This document shows positions 16,975 to 25,819 of a DNA stretch of 64,000 nucleotides, one piece after another. The first letter of the stretch is position 1, and the number at the start of each line of letters is the position of its first letter. Under the pieces are notes generated by a model. That model had not been told where the DNA came from and did not search any database. It saw nothing but the letters and a program-made list of their open reading frames with translations. The position numbers and the translations under genes are program-made. Source of the DNA: CAZYVD01 sp964651045 (GTDB lineage: Bacteria; Zhuqueibacterota; QNDG01; DSAB01); assembly GCA_964651045.1 (NCBI GenBank), contig CAZYVD010000002.1, positions 76,158-140,157 of the forward strand. Reading direction: 5' to 3'.

Positions 16975-19497
16975 TCATTTAAGTATAATCAGTTTTCTTG
17001 ATTTCTGAAATTTTCCTCCTGTAGAGAGTGCAGTGATTTGATAAAAATATACACCACTCGGTACATTGTTTCCATATTTATCATGCCCATACCAAGGTAT
17101 ATTATAATATCCAGCCTCTTGAGTCTTGTCTACAATTGTTAAGACTTCTCTTCCAGTAATATCGAATATTTTAATAACAACCCTGCTCTCCTCAGGTATT
17201 CCATAAAAGATGTTTGTAACAGAGTTAAACGGATTTGGATAGTTCTGCATTAAGACATATTTTTCTGGTACAACGCCTTCGATTGTATATGGAGTCGACA
17301 GGTTTTCGATGATAATTGCTATCTGTTTTTCTGCAGTAAGTTCTCCATCTGAAACCTTAAGATTAATGCGCATTGTTATACTAAAATTGAACTCTACCCA
17401 TAGAATAATCCTGCTGTTAACAGAATCAAGATCACAATGTATGAGTTTACTTGAAGGATGCACCGTGCAGTCCCATGTTAGAGATGCTAAGCTGTCATCT
17501 ATATCGCTGACCAATTCATTTAGTAGAAGTGTATATCTTTCCCCTGGGTTTAATAGAATCGTATCTGGAACCTGATCTGTAAAACATGGAGAATCATTTA
17601 CAGGATTTACCTTCAATATCCATAGAGTAGAATCGCTAAGTTGTCCATCGCTTACGATTACTGTTATTGTGTCGGTTCCAAACCAGTCTTTTTTTGGTGA
17701 GAAGATGCAGGCGTTGTTGTTAAGGAGTATGGATATTGAGTCATTTTCTGAAAAGTAGAGCAGAAGCTGCTGGTCAAGGATGTTTGGATCGTCGATATAT
17801 TGATAGAAATAGGATTTCGGGATAGTTAACTCTTCATCTTCATTTAGTGTTGTGTCGGGTATCTGAGTTATGACAGGAGGAGCATTGTCTGGTTCAGGCA
17901 TGACATCGATCCCGTCTGAGGGGGGGCTTTCTTTTCCTGTAGAATCAACAGCAGAGATTGCGTAGTAATATGTCTGTCCATTTATAATGTTCATATCGAT
18001 GTATGATGTGTCGTGAGATGTTGCAAGAACGCTGTCTATAAGATTTAGAGATTCAGGAGACATTCCCCTGTAAATGTTATATTTATAGATATCGGGTTCT
18101 ATGTTTGGACTCCAGTAGATTTTTACCTTCTTGCTTTCATATTTTACTATTATGTTATCTGGTGCGGACGGTGGAGGTGTATTTATACTCAGCGAACCAT
18201 CTCCTATCAATACCATGCCGTACCACCACCTTGGAGCAATGGGTGAATATTGAACAGTATTGAACCAATCCTTAAAGGCGTCACCGAATGTGTTTCCATA
18301 AGAAAGAGAGGAATAAAAGTAGCGATCTGAAAGCATTCCACCGGTCTTTGTGCTGCCCCAGCTGAGTAGACCCAGGTCCTCTGGATTGAAGATTGCCAGA
18401 CCAGCAAGGTAGTTATTATAAGTATAGTCTGAACCAGAGCATACAAAAAAAGAATAGAAAAGCGCGGCAGGATCAAAATAGAGATAATCTGTATTATAGA
18501 CAAATTCAAAGGTTTGTTTGTTGTTTCTGTAGAAACCGTGCCCTCCAGGGTATCCGTGGGATCGGATCAGCATGAGTTCATAGTCGGCAGTTAATCTGGC
18601 CTTTTTAAAATCTATTGCTGTTGTTCGTTCGGGATCTTTGACGGCTGTGATTTTAGATTTTTGAAATATTAGCGAAAGAGAGGCAGAATCCTCAGATGCG
18701 CCATATCTCCAGTCGTCGTCAACATAAACCAGTCCCTTGCCAGATACTGTGAGTTCCCCTGTACGGAATTTGTGATTCTTGTTAAAGTATTTATTCAGGA
18801 TATCTGCCTCGCTTCCAAGATCTGTTAAGTTGTCTGTTCTCATCCTGCACATCCAGATCTCGAGGTCCATATTTCCACTTCTTCTATCATATTTGCCATT
18901 CCCGGACTCGACATCTACATTGTCAATAACATCTTCCCACTCTCCATCCAGATCCATGAAGAATAAGTCACACGGAAAGTCCTCGTATGAAGGAGGATCT
19001 CCACCACTGCCATCCCAGTCCTGCATCATTTCGTAGATGATATAGGGAATATTGCCGATAAATATTGATCCTACAAGCGAGGCCGATTCCTGGTATAGAT
19101 CTCTAAGAAAGCTTCTAAGATCTTCTGCGCTTCCTGTAATATACTTATAGATGACTACCTGATATCCATCCTGTTCGATGTCAGAAGCATATTGATCGAT
19201 TTTTGAACTAATTGCATTGTATAAATTGTTTTCAACAACAATACAGATCCTTCCGATCGATTTAAGGCTCTGTTTTTTCTTTGTAAGATGCACCTTACTA
19301 CATCTCTCCATAGATAATGGAGATTTTATAAGCAGCGGTTTGTGTTTTTGGGGACCTTGACCAAATGGATCTCTCCATCTTGTAACAACAAATCCCTGAT
19401 CTTCTGAGTCGAAACCTCTCTTTTCAACAGAAAGCAGAGTTGAAGTCTGAATTAAGATGATTGCAGCGATAATATGTCTAATATGGAGCGATTTCAT
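16975..19497 (-). CDS. Gingipain-like (C25/clan CD) secreted protease with FlgD-like C-terminal sorting domain
   Basis: 840 residues with a signal peptide. The N-terminal half resembles C25 proteases: IFIGNIPYIIYEM, then SYEDFPCDLFFMDLDG, a His in IRSHGYPGGHGF (about residue 314) and a Cys in SFFVCSGSDY (about 352), with spacing similar to the gingipain His-Cys dyad. A fibronectin type III domain follows (about 455-540), then two cadherin/Ig-like domains. The C-terminus has YPNPFNSVTNIFY and GREV, then GNNVPSGVYFYQI, the FlgD-like sorting module used by type IX-like secretion in FCB bacteria. It follows the TauE gene by 11 bp. Protease activity is inferred from the dyad. Confidence 0.82.
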   Translation of the reverse strand: MKSLHIRHIIAAIILIQTSTLLSVEKRGFDSEDQGFVVTRWRDPFGQGPQKHKPLLIKSPLSMERCSKVHLTKKKQSLKSIGRICIVVENNLYNAISSKIDQYASDIEQDGYQVVIYKYITGSAEDLRSFLRDLYQESASLVGSIFIGNIPYIIYEMMQDWDGSGGDPPSYEDFPCDLFFMDLDGEWEDVIDNVDVESGNGKYDRRSGNMDLEIWMCRMRTDNLTDLGSEADILNKYFNKNHKFRTGELTVSGKGLVYVDDDWRYGASEDSASLSLIFQKSKITAVKDPERTTAIDFKKARLTADYELMLIRSHGYPGGHGFYRNNKQTFEFVYNTDYLYFDPAALFYSFFVCSGSDYTYNNYLAGLAIFNPEDLGLLSWGSTKTGGMLSDRYFYSSLSYGNTFGDAFKDWFNTVQYSPIAPRWWYGMVLIGDGSLSINTPPPSAPDNIIVKYESKKVKIYWSPNIEPDIYKYNIYRGMSPESLNLIDSVLATSHDTSYIDMNIINGQTYYYAISAVDSTGKESPPSDGIDVMPEPDNAPPVITQIPDTTLNEDEELTIPKSYFYQYIDDPNILDQQLLLYFSENDSISILLNNNACIFSPKKDWFGTDTITVIVSDGQLSDSTLWILKVNPVNDSPCFTDQVPDTILLNPGERYTLLLNELVSDIDDSLASLTWDCTVHPSSKLIHCDLDSVNSRIILWVEFNFSITMRINLKVSDGELTAEKQIAIIIENLSTPYTIEGVVPEKYVLMQNYPNPFNSVTNIFYGIPEESRVVIKIFDITGREVLTIVDKTQEAGYYNIPWYGHDKYGNNVPSGVYFYQITALSTGGKFQKSRKLIILK

Positions 19498-19508
19498 TTT
19501 TCTTCCTT

Positions 19509-20249
19509 CTAAAATAGAGACTTTATTATTAATACGACTGATGATACAAATGAGATTATCAGAATTGCAGGTTTTGTAAAACCGCGGTCAAAAAATTTTG
19601 CGGTCTTTATTGATATAGAAAGCCCGATGAGAACACCAGCAATAAGAATTGGGGATATCATCAGCTCTCTTGTTCCAAATTTTCCTATTATTACGAGAGA
19701 GGCAATCGAAATTATTGTTCCAACAACAAATATGCCTGATAAAGTTCCTCTAATTCTTGGGCCTTCTTTATCGTGATAGATCAGAGCAAGAGGCGGGCCG
19801 CCTATGGAGGAGGTAGTACCCATGAATCCAGATAGGATCCCTGCTCCAAACAGATTGACGGGAGTCAATGACAGGCGGAAGGGGCCAGAGAGTAGAATAA
19901 CGGCGATCAATACAATGATTCCAAAGAACAGAGTCAGCGAGTTGCGAGGGATCGAGGCTAAAAGAAGTGCTCCTAAGAAGGTTCCGGATATACGACCGCT
20001 GATTGCCCATTTTAATTCACCACTTTTTACAGCATGCTTTTCTCTAAAGTACATTATTGTTGTTAGAAATAGTGCAGAAACAAGAAGTGGACCAGGAACG
20101 AAGATTGGATTAATCATGACAAGAAGAGGTACAGAAAAAGGCCCTAGACCAAAACCAACAGATCCCTGAACAACACTGCCGATTATAACAATGATAAATG
20201 CAATTAATATTTCTGTCAGGCCAAGAGGAAAATCCACAATGCTATCCAT
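19509..20249 (-). CDS. TauE/SafE family anion permease
   Basis: 246 residues with about eight hydrophobic helices arranged as two halves. The first half carries the family pattern GSVVQGSVGFGLGPFSVPLL, the second GFMGTTSSIGGPPLAL, which mark the TauE/SafE (DUF81) sulfite/organosulfonate exporter family. The substrate is probably a small sulfur or organic anion. It is the first gene behind the minus-strand promoter at 20276-20304 and precedes the gingipain-like gene; no functional link between the two is evident. Confidence 0.88.
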   Translation of the reverse strand: MDSIVDFPLGLTEILIAFIIVIIGSVVQGSVGFGLGPFSVPLLVMINPIFVPGPLLVSALFLTTIMYFREKHAVKSGELKWAISGRISGTFLGALLLASIPRNSLTLFFGIIVLIAVILLSGPFRLSLTPVNLFGAGILSGFMGTTSSIGGPPLALIYHDKEGPRIRGTLSGIFVVGTIISIASLVIIGKFGTRELMISPILIAGVLIGLSISIKTAKFFDRGFTKPAILIISFVSSVVLIIKSLF

Positions 20250-20275
20250 TGAATGATTTGTAATATTAAATACTT

Positions 20276-20304
20276 AATCTATTTAAAAATATTTTTTAAA
20301 TCAA
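20276..20304 (-). promoter_or_regulatory. Promoter for the TauE/gingipain-like transcript
   Basis: On the minus strand TTGATT (20299-20304), 17-bp spacer, TAGATT (20276-20281), 27 bp before the TauE start. It is arranged back to back with the yigZ promoter on the + strand. Confidence 0.45.
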
Positions 20305-20328
20305 GGATTAAAATTGGAATTAAAATTC

Positions 20329-20357
20329 TTGACTTAATGAGAGTTAAAATGTAATTT
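20329..20357 (+). promoter_or_regulatory. Promoter for the IMPACT-family/CNNM transcript
   Basis: TTGACT (20329-20334), 17-bp spacer, TAATTT (20352-20357). The predicted transcription start lies at about 20363-20365, at or next to the ATG, so the first gene may be translated from a leaderless message. Confidence 0.45.
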
Positions 20358-20364
20358 TATTTTA

Positions 20365-20988
20365 ATGTCAGAAGATCTTTACTATACAATAAAAAATGAG
20401 GCATCGGCTGAACTCAGAGTAAAAGGCTCGCGTTTTGTTGGCTATGCTGGATTGGTCAGGGACTCTAAGGAGGCAGAGGCTTTTATTCAAAAGATATCTA
20501 AGAAAAATCATGATGCTACTCATAACTGTTATGGTTATCGTCTTGGTAGATGTGATGATTCCAGCTTTCGTTATTATGATGATGGAGAGCCTTCTGGTAC
20601 TGCAGGGAAACCGATCCTTAGTGCAATTGATGGGAGAGTCCTTTCGTATACTATCTGTGTTGTAAGCAGGTACTTTGGAGGAACCAAACTTGGTACAGGC
20701 GGACTTTCGAGGGCGTATCATCAATGTGCCGCTGATGTACTGGAGAGGGCTGGAATAAGGAAGGTCTATTACACTAAAATATATCGAATAATCTGCAGTT
20801 ATGAGTTTACTGGCAGAGTGATGAGCCTGATAGATGAGTTTGGCTGCAGAGTGGTCGGCACACATTATAGTAACGAGATGGAACTAGAGGTTGAGGTTCG
20901 ATGCTCTTTGGCAGAGAAATTTACTTATGAGCTAAAAGAGAGGTGTTGTGGAAATATCTCTATTATGAAGAGCAAGGAATCTGTATGA
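20365..20988 (+). CDS. YigZ/IMPACT (UPF0029) family protein
   Basis: 207 residues, the usual length of the YigZ family. Family signatures are KGSRFVGYAG near the N-terminus, DDGEPSGTAGKPIL at about residues 72-85 and SRYFGGTKLGTGGLSRAY at about 99-116. The C-terminal third is a small ferredoxin-like domain as in E. coli YigZ. IMPACT proteins bind nucleic acid or ribosomes and are linked to translational control in eukaryotes; the bacterial role is unclear. No ribosome-binding site precedes the ATG and the promoter abuts it, so it may be leaderless. Its stop overlaps the next start (ATGA). Confidence 0.92.
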   Translation: MSEDLYYTIKNEASAELRVKGSRFVGYAGLVRDSKEAEAFIQKISKKNHDATHNCYGYRLGRCDDSSFRYYDDGEPSGTAGKPILSAIDGRVLSYTICVVSRYFGGTKLGTGGLSRAYHQCAADVLERAGIRKVYYTKIYRIICSYEFTGRVMSLIDEFGCRVVGTHYSNEMELEVEVRCSLAEKFTYELKERCCGNISIMKSKESV

Positions 20989-22214
20989 TTGGTTTTTTAA
21001 TACTTCTTGTTTCTATTATACTTTCTGCATTTTTTTCTGGTTCAGAGACTGCACTTATATCTGCGAGGCGCATAAAGCTGGAGGTCTGGATTCGAAATAA
21101 TGTTAGAGGAGCAAAGAGTGCGTATAACTATATTCAGCATCCCGAAAAATTTTTAACGACCACCCTTGTTGGAACAAATATTGCGGTAGTAACTGCATCA
21201 TCGTTCATAGCACTATATCTTCAGCGTTATTTTAATGGTTTTATAATAACTGTGATTAGCTCTACATTTCTTTTGCTCTTTGGTGAGATCTTACCAAAGT
21301 GTATTGCAAGAGAACGTGCCACAACCATTACACTCTATGTACACTGGTTTCTTAGAGGATTTTATATACTGTTTTTCCCATTAATAATATTTGTGTTAAA
21401 CATATCTCATCTGCTTCTGAAGATAGTGGGGACAAAAGAGGAAAATGTAAAGTGGTTTTTTTCTCGTAAGGATATTGATATGCTTGTAAGGGAGGGAAGG
21501 CAGATTGGACTTGTGGATGATGAGAAGCAGAATTTAATATCAAGATTGATATTGAGAGGGAATCAAAAAGTGCGTGATGTAATGATACCAAGGACGGAGA
21601 TAGTGGCAGTCAAGAAGAGTGATAGCATAAGTAAGGTTTCAGAAATATTTGCAAATACAGGTCTTTCCAGACTTCCAGTAATTGGCAAAGATATCGATCA
21701 TATAGAAGGTATTGTTACGGTCAAGGATGTAATATTAAAAAAACCAGCAAACATATCCGAGGTCATTCGCGACCTAATGTTTGTACCCGACACACAGATC
21801 ATCGCACGGCTGCTCACGATGATGCGAAACAACAGGACAAGCATTGCAATAGTTGTAGACGAATATGGTGGAACTGCGGGTCTGATTACTCTTGAAGATA
21901 TTATAGAGGAATTTTTTGGTGAGATACACGATGAATTTGATGAGGTTGCAGATATATACAGGAAGATTACACCAACCCAGATAGATGTTGACGGCAGGGT
22001 CTCAGTTGATGAATTGAATGAGAGATTTAGCCTGAATCTTCCAGAAGGAGATTACAATACTTTAAGCGGTTTAATGATGAAGCACTTGGGTCACATTCCT
22101 CAGAGAGGAGAAAGGGTCGAATTTCCCGATTGTACATTGATGGTATTAAAGGCCTATCTTAAGAGAGTTGGGTGGGTGAGGATACTAAGGGGGTCAGAAA
22201 ACAGGAGAGGGTGA
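20985..22214 (+). CDS. CNNM/CorC family membrane protein (DUF21, CBS pair, CorC_HlyC domain)
   Basis: 409 residues from the ATG at 20985, which overlaps the upstream stop and has AAGGA 6 bp before it; a longer in-frame start exists at 20943 but adds residues unlike the family. The DUF21 domain has helices at about 1-22, 58-85, 93-112 and 120-150 with FSGSETALISA in helix 1. Then come two CBS domains (EGIVTVKDV in the first, DEYGGTAGLITLEDIIEE in the second) and a C-terminal CorC_HlyC domain. The family is linked to Mg2+/Co2+ transport; older hemolysin annotations are misleading. Confidence 0.92.
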   Translation: MIGFLILLVSIILSAFFSGSETALISARRIKLEVWIRNNVRGAKSAYNYIQHPEKFLTTTLVGTNIAVVTASSFIALYLQRYFNGFIITVISSTFLLLFGEILPKCIARERATTITLYVHWFLRGFYILFFPLIIFVLNISHLLLKIVGTKEENVKWFFSRKDIDMLVREGRQIGLVDDEKQNLISRLILRGNQKVRDVMIPRTEIVAVKKSDSISKVSEIFANTGLSRLPVIGKDIDHIEGIVTVKDVILKKPANISEVIRDLMFVPDTQIIARLLTMMRNNRTSIAIVVDEYGGTAGLITLEDIIEEFFGEIHDEFDEVADIYRKITPTQIDVDGRVSVDELNERFSLNLPEGDYNTLSGLMMKHLGHIPQRGERVEFPDCTLMVLKAYLKRVGWVRILRGSENRRG

Positions 22215-22241
22215 TGCACAAAGAAGAAGAGCATCACCCTC
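22207..22241. terminator. Stem-loop between convergent genes
   Basis: An 11-bp perfect stem (GAGGGTGATGC 22207-22217 and GCATCACCCTC 22231-22241) with a 13-nt loop overlaps the stop codon of the CNNM gene and lies 17 bp from the end of the convergent FadL gene. Neither side has a strong T-run, so it may be an inefficient bidirectional terminator or an mRNA-protecting hairpin. Confidence 0.5.
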
Positions 22242-22257
22242 AAAGGATCTGTATTAA

Positions 22258-23751
22258 TTACAACCCAATAGTTGCTCCAAATGTAACCACCAGGGCATGA
22301 AACTTATACTTTCCAGCATAATTTTCGGGCACTCCAGTTGTTGTGTCGACATTATACTCTTTAATATCCTTATCTCCAAAGAGTACATATTCACATGCAA
22401 GGTTGAATGCCATTGTTCCAAGATCGAGACCCACTCCGCCTGTTATTACATATCTTCTATTGGGATCAAGAATTGTCGGGCTCATTGTCTTGTCCGGAGC
22501 AGGTGTATCGACTGTGTAGAATCCACCCCTTACAAAGAATTGACTGGAGCTGTTGTTAATAGCCATCCACTCAAACCCGCCTCCAAGCTCAAGGGTATTT
22601 TTCCATTCCTGCTTTAGAGTCACATTGTCACCATTCTCGACCTTGACTGTTATGTCTCCCCAGCTTTCCCAGTTGGTTAAAGATGCATCGGCAGTAATGG
22701 TAAGACTTGGGCAGACCTTATAGGCAAGACCTGCTCCTATTGTCCATGGTAGAGGTAAATTTGCTGTGACTTTATATTTTGTCTCAACATTCTGCCCAGA
22801 AAATACAGAGGTGATCTGTGCAGCTTGTTGTTGAGTAAGGTAGGTAGGTACGAGTGCATTTATTGCTGCTACAATGTTATCATCCTTTGGGAATGCCATT
22901 GTCTGGGTAAGATCGCCCTTAAGAGCAAGGTCTGTGTGATAACGTCCAGAGAGACCTATCGAGAATTTGTCAGTAACATTAACAAGAATTCCAACGTTTG
23001 CTCCGTATGCACATCCACTGCCGTCGAGATTGTTCTCTACTATTAATCGGTACTGATCAGTACTCAAAGGAGGAATTACTCCGAGTGCGACAAGTGCATT
23101 TAGAGGATTTGTTGGGTCTGTCCAGATTCCAAGAGTAGGATTGTAGGGAAGCACAACCTGATCCAAAATCATCTTTCCCCAGATGTAGCTCAGTCCCAGT
23201 CCTATCGATATTCTGTCTGTCAACTTAAATCCAATTGTTGGCTGAATGTTGATTACCTGATGGTCGCTGAAATGTTCGTTCTTTTTTGATATGGCGTTTG
23301 TGTTTCCATAGTTGCTGGGCACGTCGTATATATCCCATTCAGCACCTAGCCCAAAAGGAGCAAAGACTCCTATTCCAAAGACGAATCTTTCTGATGGTTT
23401 GAAGAAGAAACCGCCTGATGGTACAGGAAAATTTTTGGGTGTTGCTTTAATTTCTGTCAAGTTGAGTCCTGTAAATGGTACAGAGGGCAGCTGGTATGGG
23501 GAGTAGGTCCCACGAGGCATGATCAGGCCCATAGATCCACCAATAGTAAATCTGCTGTTTAGCTGGGTCAATCCAGCCGGATTGAAAAATACAGCACTCC
23601 AGTCGTCGGCAAGGCCTCTAAAACAGCTTCCCATGGAGGTTGATCTTGCACCAACTGTTCCGATCTGTGTACCATTACTTGCGAGAATGTTAGAGGAGAT
23701 AGAAATGACAAATAAAAGACTCAATAGGACTAATAAAGTTTTGCGAGTCAT
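22258..23751 (-). CDS. FadL/OmpP1/TodX family outer-membrane transporter
   Basis: 497 residues with a signal peptide (cleavage near LASNG). The mature N-terminus has the FadL hatch pattern GARSTSMGSCFRGLADD followed by FFNPAGLTQL, diagnostic of OmpP1/FadL proteins, and the rest is beta-barrel sequence with alternating Tyr/Leu/Val strands ending in LVVTFGATIGL. FadL proteins admit long-chain fatty acids or aromatic hydrophobic molecules through the outer membrane. It is transcribed alone from the promoter at 23803-23830. An extra non-conserved stretch around residues 190-270 carries loops rich in Pro/Asn. Confidence 0.92.
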   Translation of the reverse strand: MTRKTLLVLLSLLFVISISSNILASNGTQIGTVGARSTSMGSCFRGLADDWSAVFFNPAGLTQLNSRFTIGGSMGLIMPRGTYSPYQLPSVPFTGLNLTEIKATPKNFPVPSGGFFFKPSERFVFGIGVFAPFGLGAEWDIYDVPSNYGNTNAISKKNEHFSDHQVINIQPTIGFKLTDRISIGLGLSYIWGKMILDQVVLPYNPTLGIWTDPTNPLNALVALGVIPPLSTDQYRLIVENNLDGSGCAYGANVGILVNVTDKFSIGLSGRYHTDLALKGDLTQTMAFPKDDNIVAAINALVPTYLTQQQAAQITSVFSGQNVETKYKVTANLPLPWTIGAGLAYKVCPSLTITADASLTNWESWGDITVKVENGDNVTLKQEWKNTLELGGGFEWMAINNSSSQFFVRGGFYTVDTPAPDKTMSPTILDPNRRYVITGGVGLDLGTMAFNLACEYVLFGDKDIKEYNVDTTTGVPENYAGKYKFHALVVTFGATIGL

Positions 23752-23802
23752 TTTTTCCTCCCTTATTTAATTTTTGGTAGGCTATTTATGTTGATTAATT
23801 AC

Positions 23803-23830
23803 AATATAAAATAATAATTGAAATTGTCAA
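23803..23830 (-). promoter_or_regulatory. Promoter of the FadL-family gene
   Basis: On the minus strand TTGACA (23825-23830), 16-bp spacer, TATATT (23803-23808), 51 bp before the start codon. It is a near-consensus sigma70 promoter, back to back with the SPOR lipoprotein promoter. Confidence 0.65.
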
Positions 23831-23844
23831 CTCTTAAAAACATC

Positions 23845-23873
23845 TTGAACTTGGAAAGGCTATTTTGTATATT
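23845..23873 (+). promoter_or_regulatory. Promoter of the SPOR lipoprotein gene
   Basis: TTGAAC (23845-23850), 17-bp spacer, TATATT (23868-23873), 34 bp before the ATG at 23908. It diverges from the FadL promoter with 14 bp between the two -35 elements. Confidence 0.6.
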
Positions 23874-23907
23874 TAATTATGAAATGATTTAAGAAAGGCA
23901 TTTTATT

Positions 23908-24426
23908 ATGAGAGCAGATCTTAAGATGTCTGTTTTCCTTCTTCTTTTCATTGTTTCATGTTCTTCTTCCCAATGGGGATGGAAGCCAGAAAATGAAAGT
24001 GGTGATAGGGGAGCAAGGAAACAAAATATGGTGGAAGATTTCGATCCTCTATCATTAAATGATGATGACATAATAGTTACTCCTGCAGCGGTTAATAAGA
24101 GCAAAGAGGAGCAAAGGGGGGAGGAGACTATTCCCACAGAAGTAGAAATGAAGCAAAGAGAGGTTGTTAATGGATACAGGGTTCAATTGATAGCAGTAAA
24201 GGATGAGGATGCAGCAAGGAAAGTGCAGGAGAAGGCCATTTACCTTTTTGAGGAGGAGGTATATTTAATATTTGACACACCAAATTATAAGGTTCAGGTG
24301 GGTGACTGTAAGACAGAGGAAGAGGCAAATGAGCTTGTGCAGAGAGCAAGGTCTCTGGGCTTCAGTGATGCATGGAAGGTGCCTGCCAAGGTATATACGA
24401 AACCTGTTAAGAAGATGAAGTTATAA
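23908..24426 (+). CDS. SPOR-domain lipoprotein
   Basis: 172 residues. The N-terminus is a lipoprotein signal with the lipobox Cys at about residue 18 (IVSC). A polar linker of about 65 residues is followed by a C-terminal SPOR domain (about 88-165): GYRVQLIAVKDEDAARKV, then YKVQVGDCKTEEEANELV and ARSLGFSDAWKVP. SPOR domains bind peptidoglycan glycan strands stripped of stem peptides, typically at septa. The protein is thus probably a lipid-anchored envelope factor. It is monocistronic, bounded by its own promoter and the terminator at 24458-24496. Confidence 0.9.
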   Translation: MRADLKMSVFLLLFIVSCSSSQWGWKPENESGDRGARKQNMVEDFDPLSLNDDDIIVTPAAVNKSKEEQRGEETIPTEVEMKQREVVNGYRVQLIAVKDEDAARKVQEKAIYLFEEEVYLIFDTPNYKVQVGDCKTEEEANELVQRARSLGFSDAWKVPAKVYTKPVKKMKL

Positions 24427-24457
24427 CATAAAGTTTTCTTGTTGATCATGTATAAAG

Positions 24458-24496
24458 GAGCGGTATTTTTGTTTTAGTAATACCGCTCTTTTATTT
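24458..24496 (+). terminator. Intrinsic terminator after the SPOR lipoprotein gene
   Basis: A 10-bp perfect stem (GAGCGGTATT 24458-24467, AATACCGCTC 24479-24488) with an 11-nt loop is followed by TTTTATTT. It separates the SPOR gene from the yebC-ruv operon. Confidence 0.85.
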
Positions 24497-24576
24497 GTAG
24501 ATGTGTGATATTTTCAATTTGGAAAAAGAGGAAAAAATTATTAAATTTATATGATTTAAGAAGCCAGGAGGAGGGA

Positions 24577-25311
24577 ATGTCGGGTCATTCGAAATGGAGT
24601 ACAATTAAGAGAAAGAAGGCAAAGGCTGATGCAGAGAAGGGGAAATTATTCACAAAGTTTATAAAGGAGATCACAACAGCGGCTAGACTAGGGGGAGGTG
24701 ATGAGGATTCGAATCCTCGATTGAGGAGTGCAATAGCAGCAGCAAAGGCAGTAAACATGCCGATGGAAAACATCGAGAAGGCGATAAAGAAAGGAACAGG
24801 AGAGCTTCCTGGTGTAGTATATGAAGAGAAGTCTTATGAGGGATATGGTCCTGGTGGTGTTGCTGTAATGATTGAAACATTGACAGATAATACGAATCGA
24901 ACCACATCTGAAATAAGGCATCTCTTTTCAAAAAACAATGGAAACCTGGGAGAGACTGGGTGTGTCTCATGGATGTTTGAGAAGAAGGGTCTTGTTGTGG
25001 TTAAAAGAGAGTGTTGCGAAGAGGATCGATTGATGGATATTACAGTGGATGCAGGAGCAGATGATATAGCAGTAGAGGATGATGTATATGAAATAGTTTC
25101 CCCTCCGGATGAGCTTATGAATATAAAAGAGGCACTCGATTCAAACAACATACCCATTGTATCGGCCGAAGTAACAATGATCCCAAAGACAACCATAAAG
25201 GTAAAAGGGAAAGAGGCCCAGCAAGTCCTGAAACTCATCGAGGCATTGGACGATTGTGATGATGTTCAAAATGTATATACAAATTTTGACATAGAGGAGA
25301 AAGATTTATAA
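24577..25311 (+). CDS. yebC: YebC/PmpR family protein (TACO1-like)
   Basis: 244 residues from ATG 24577, which follows AGGAGGAGGGA and begins with the invariant MSGHSKWSTIKRKK. A longer open frame upstream lacks that signature. Conserved parts include the NPRLRSAIAAAKAVNMP stretch, YEGYGPGGVA and the acidic C-terminal domain ending in NVYTNFDI. YebC proteins are DNA-binding regulators in some bacteria and help ribosomes through proline stretches in others. Its position just before ruvC-ruvA-ruvB matches the gene order of many bacteria. Confidence 0.97.
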   Translation: MSGHSKWSTIKRKKAKADAEKGKLFTKFIKEITTAARLGGGDEDSNPRLRSAIAAAKAVNMPMENIEKAIKKGTGELPGVVYEEKSYEGYGPGGVAVMIETLTDNTNRTTSEIRHLFSKNNGNLGETGCVSWMFEKKGLVVVKRECCEEDRLMDITVDAGADDIAVEDDVYEIVSPPDELMNIKEALDSNNIPIVSAEVTMIPKTTIKVKGKEAQQVLKLIEALDDCDDVQNVYTNFDIEEKDL

Positions 25312-25324
25312 AGGTGATAGAGAC

Positions 25325-25819
25325 TTGTTAGTGCTTGGGATTGATCCAGGAACCAGATCTCTGGGATATGGACTGGTTCGCTCAGAGGGAGAGAACTACA
25401 GGGCAGTAGATTATGGAAATTTAATAATAGACGACTCTTTTGATTTTCCACAGAGATTGCTGCAGATCTATAGATATGTTTCTTCTATTATCGACAAATG
25501 GAAACCAGATGGATTGGCTGTGGAGGAGGTTTATGTAAGTCAGAATGCAAAGACAACGCTTCGTCTCGGACATGCGAGGGGAGTAATAATTCTTGCTGGA
25601 GTCGAGAAGAACATATCCATTGCAGAGTATGCTCCTCGTGAGATTAAAAGATCGATCCTGGGAATGGGAGGAGCATCAAAGAGACAGGTTCAACACATGG
25701 TTGCTCAGTTATTAAATATAAATTGTGAACAACTACAGGAAGATGCTGCCGATGGTTTGGCAACGGCGCTTTGCCACATTTTGAGAAGTAGTAAACAATC
25801 CAGATATCAAATAGAATGA
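25325..25819 (+). CDS. ruvC: Holliday junction resolvase RuvC
   Basis: 164 residues from a TTG start at 25325 (AAGGTGAT just upstream), giving the standard start before GIDPGTRSLGYG. The acidic catalytic residues are in place: Asp of GIDPG, Glu of VEEVYVSQNAKTTLRLG, and the two Asp of EDAADGLATALCH. RuvC cuts Holliday junctions symmetrically after RuvAB branch migration. It overlaps ruvA by 4 bp (ATGA) and lies 13 bp after yebC. Confidence 0.97.
   Translation: MLVLGIDPGTRSLGYGLVRSEGENYRAVDYGNLIIDDSFDFPQRLLQIYRYVSSIIDKWKPDGLAVEEVYVSQNAKTTLRLGHARGVIILAGVEKNISIAEYAPREIKRSILGMGGASKRQVQHMVAQLLNINCEQLQEDAADGLATALCHILRSSKQSRYQIE

Noticed and set aside
20985..22214. Hemolysin annotation for the DUF21/CBS protein
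   Set aside because: The domain order is that of CNNM/CorC ion-transport proteins; the hemolysin name is historical.
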